From CAYSLU01 sp964431965 (GTDB lineage: Bacteria; Verrucomicrobiota; Kiritimatiellia; CAIKKV01; CAYSLU01): a stretch of DNA of 17,625 nt. This document shows positions 16,301-17,625 of the stretch, in pieces. The stretch lies in contig CAYSLU010000102.1 in NCBI GenBank assembly GCA_964431965.1, forward strand, positions 1 to 17,625, in the 5' to 3' direction. The notes beneath the pieces were generated by a model. The model was given only the letters and a program-made list of their open reading frames with translations. It was not told where the DNA came from and made no database searches. Position 1 is the first letter of the stretch; the number at the start of each line of letters is the position of its first letter. A program made the position numbers and the translations under genes.

Positions 16301-17625
16301 GGCGTCGCCAATGGCGTTCGTCGCGTAGAAGCGGTAGTGGTAGCGCGTGCCCGCCGAGAGCCCGCTCACGGCGTGGCTCACCGCGCCCGTTCCGGCCGAA
16401 CCGGCGAACTCGTTGGTCGCCCAGCCGGTCGTCGAGGTGCCTCCGTCAGCCGTTCCCCAGAACACGGTGACGTCCGTCGTAGCCGTTCCGGTGGACAGCA
16501 GGGCGCCCACGAGATTCGCGGAGTCGGCGGCGATCGCGTCCGGCACCCCGTTCGTGATCCGAGGCCCGGCGGCATAGATGGCCGTGTAGGCGCGGTTCAC
16601 GGCCCCGTCGTGCCCCGTGTACCAGAACCGGTAGAGCGTGCTGTCACGAACCACGCTTCGTCCTGGAAACGCCTGCGCGTCATCGCCTCGGCCGTTTGTG
16701 CCCAATGCCACGCGACCGTTCGTGGACTTCGTATCAACGGGCGACGGGATGGTGCTGTCCAACTTCGTCCACGCCAGCCCGTCGGGCGATGTCGCGCAGT
16801 AGATGCGGGGCGAGGCGTTGTACGCGCCGTACCACATCACGAAACGGCCCCCATCCTTCGTCACGCACGGGTAGTAGACATGCGTGGCATCGCCGCGCGC
16901 GGCGGTCCCCAGCGGGATCTGTCCGTTGCTCGACACCGAGTCCGAGTTGGTCGGCGTCGTGTTGTCGACCTTGGTCCACGCCAGTCCGTCGGAGGACGTG
17001 GCGCAGAAGACCCTCCAGTTCGTGCCGTCGTGCCCGGAGTACCACATCAGGAACGTGCCTTCGTCGAGCAGGACGCACGGGTGAGCCGCATGGACGGAAT
17101 CGCCGCGGCCCGCGGTTCCGAGCGGGATGCAGCCGTCGCCGGACGCCGCGTCCGAGTTGGCCGGAGTGCCGTTGGTGACCTTGGTCCAGACGAGCCCGTC
17201 AGCCGACGTCGCGCAGTAGATCCGCCAGTTGGTCAGGTCGTTCCCCCCGTACCACATCCAGTATGTATCGCCGTCCTTCAGCACCGAGGCCGAGGCAACG
17301 TGGTAGTCGTCCCCGCTGCCGGCCAAGCCCAGCGGCACCCGGCCGAGTGTCGATGCGCCATTGGACGCGGACGGGATTCCGTTGGTGATCTTGGCCCACA
17401 CCACCGCGTCCGCCGAGGTGGCGCAGAAGACGCGGTAGTTCGCGCCGTCATACCCCGAGTACCACATGCGAAAGCCGTCGGCTTCCTTCAGGACCGCCCC
17501 CGCCAGGACACCGGCATCGTCGCCGGACCCGTTTGATCCCGTCGGAATGCGCCCCGCATCGGACGCGCCGTCGGATGCGGCGGGTATCGCATTGCTGGAC
17601 TTGGTCCACTCGATCGTATCGGCAC
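16298..17625 (-). CDS. beta-propeller and Fn3-like N-terminal part of the surface protein (partial, runs off the right edge)
   Basis: The frame is open from the right edge (first whole codon at 17621-17623) to the TAG at 16298. The first ATG inside the window (17465-17467) is an ordinary internal Met, not a start. The protein carries 70-residue repeats with the pattern MWY-S/G-G-x-D-x-x-N-x-R-x-x-C-ATS-x-DG-x-x-WTK...NG-x-x-PLG...GRGD..., which resembles blades of the GH43/GH32-like five-bladed beta-propellers found in secreted carbohydrate-active proteins. Catalytic residues cannot be judged because the N-terminal blades are missing. After the last blade (FWYTGHDGAVNRAY) comes an Fn3-like domain (about residues 305-389 counted from 17467) that is cut near its end by the TAG. 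The last domain continues in frame downstream, so this is one protein with the 12917-16237 region. It probably has a signal peptide beyond the window; role unknown, perhaps polysaccharide binding or degradation. Confidence 0.75.
   Translation of the reverse strand, partial: ADTIEWTKSSNAIPAASDGASDAGRIPTGSNGSGDDAGVLAGAVLKEADGFRMWYSGYDGANYRVFCATSADAVVWAKITNGIPSASNGASTLGRVPLGLAGSGDDYHVASASVLKDGDTYWMWYGGNDLTNWRIYCATSADGLVWTKVTNGTPANSDAASGDGCIPLGTAGRGDSVHAAHPCVLLDEGTFLMWYSGHDGTNWRVFCATSSDGLAWTKVDNTTPTNSDSVSSNGQIPLGTAARGDATHVYYPCVTKDGGRFVMWYGAYNASPRIYCATSPDGLAWTKLDSTIPSPVDTKSTNGRVALGTNGRGDDAQAFPGRSVVRDSTLYRFWYTGHDGAVNRAYTAIYAAGPRITNGVPDAIAADSANLVGALLSTGTATTDVTVFWGTADGGTSTTGWATNEFAGSAGTGAVSHAVSGLSAGTRYHYRFYATNAIGDA
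16628..17625 (-). repeat. tandem 210-base (70-residue) propeller-blade repeats
   Basis: Four full units lie at 17467-17258, 17257-17048, 17047-16838 and 16837-16628, with 158 bases of a fifth at 17468-17625. Each unit is exactly 70 codons long from MWY to MWY, with shared CATS-x-DG, WTK and PLG/RGD positions. The DNA copies are diverged, but stretches such as the plus-strand 'gtcgcgcagtagat' recur (around 16790 and 17209). Confidence 0.8.

Overview
The window is high-GC coding DNA, almost without gaps, from what looks like an uncultured member of the PVC superphylum. Kiritimatiellota or a related Verrucomicrobiota is the best guess. The clues are the fibronectin-like repeats carrying an 'FWGTADGG...ATN' pattern, very large glycine-rich surface proteins, and polytopic membrane proteins resembling families that I recall as frequent in Planctomycetes and Verrucomicrobiota. 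This placement is inference from style; there is no rRNA or marker gene here.

Layout. Positions 1-57 are the last codons of an upstream plus-strand gene. A 70-base AT-richer gap (58-127) is followed by seven plus-strand genes (128-12909) packed as one probable operon, with overlaps or gaps of 8 bases or fewer: (1) a DUF6785/DUF6784-like, OPT-related membrane protein with an inserted beta-sandwich domain; (2) a 1757-residue protein joining a degenerate M28-peptidase-like periplasmic region to an FtsX/MacB-type permease; (3) a second OPT-like membrane protein; (4) a small MacB/FtsX permease; (5) a LolD/MacB-type ATPase; (6) a PqqD-like small protein; (7) a second LolD/MacB-type ATPase. The minus strand from 12917 to beyond the right edge is one continuous reading frame for a giant secreted or surface protein (beta-propeller blades, two Fn3-like domains, three glycine-rich modules). 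It is interrupted by a single in-frame TAG at 16298-16300.

How the genes may work together. Two FtsX-type permeases and two ATPases suggest one MacB/Lol-like mechanotransmission ABC complex, possibly with heterodimeric permease and ATPase layers. Co-transcription with two OPT-like proteins (a fold used for peptide or metal-chelate transport), a pseudo-peptidase ectodomain and a PqqD-like domain (a family that binds leader peptides in RiPP pathways) gives three separate hints of peptide handling, and no radical SAM enzyme or precursor peptide is visible in the window. I regard this as a candidate undescribed envelope transport system; its substrate and direction cannot be read from the sequence.

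The convergent surface-protein gene is probably unrelated in function. Its stop codon falls exactly where the next Fn3 repeat has a conserved tryptophan, so it is a recent nonsense mutation, a read-through site, or a sequencing or assembly error.
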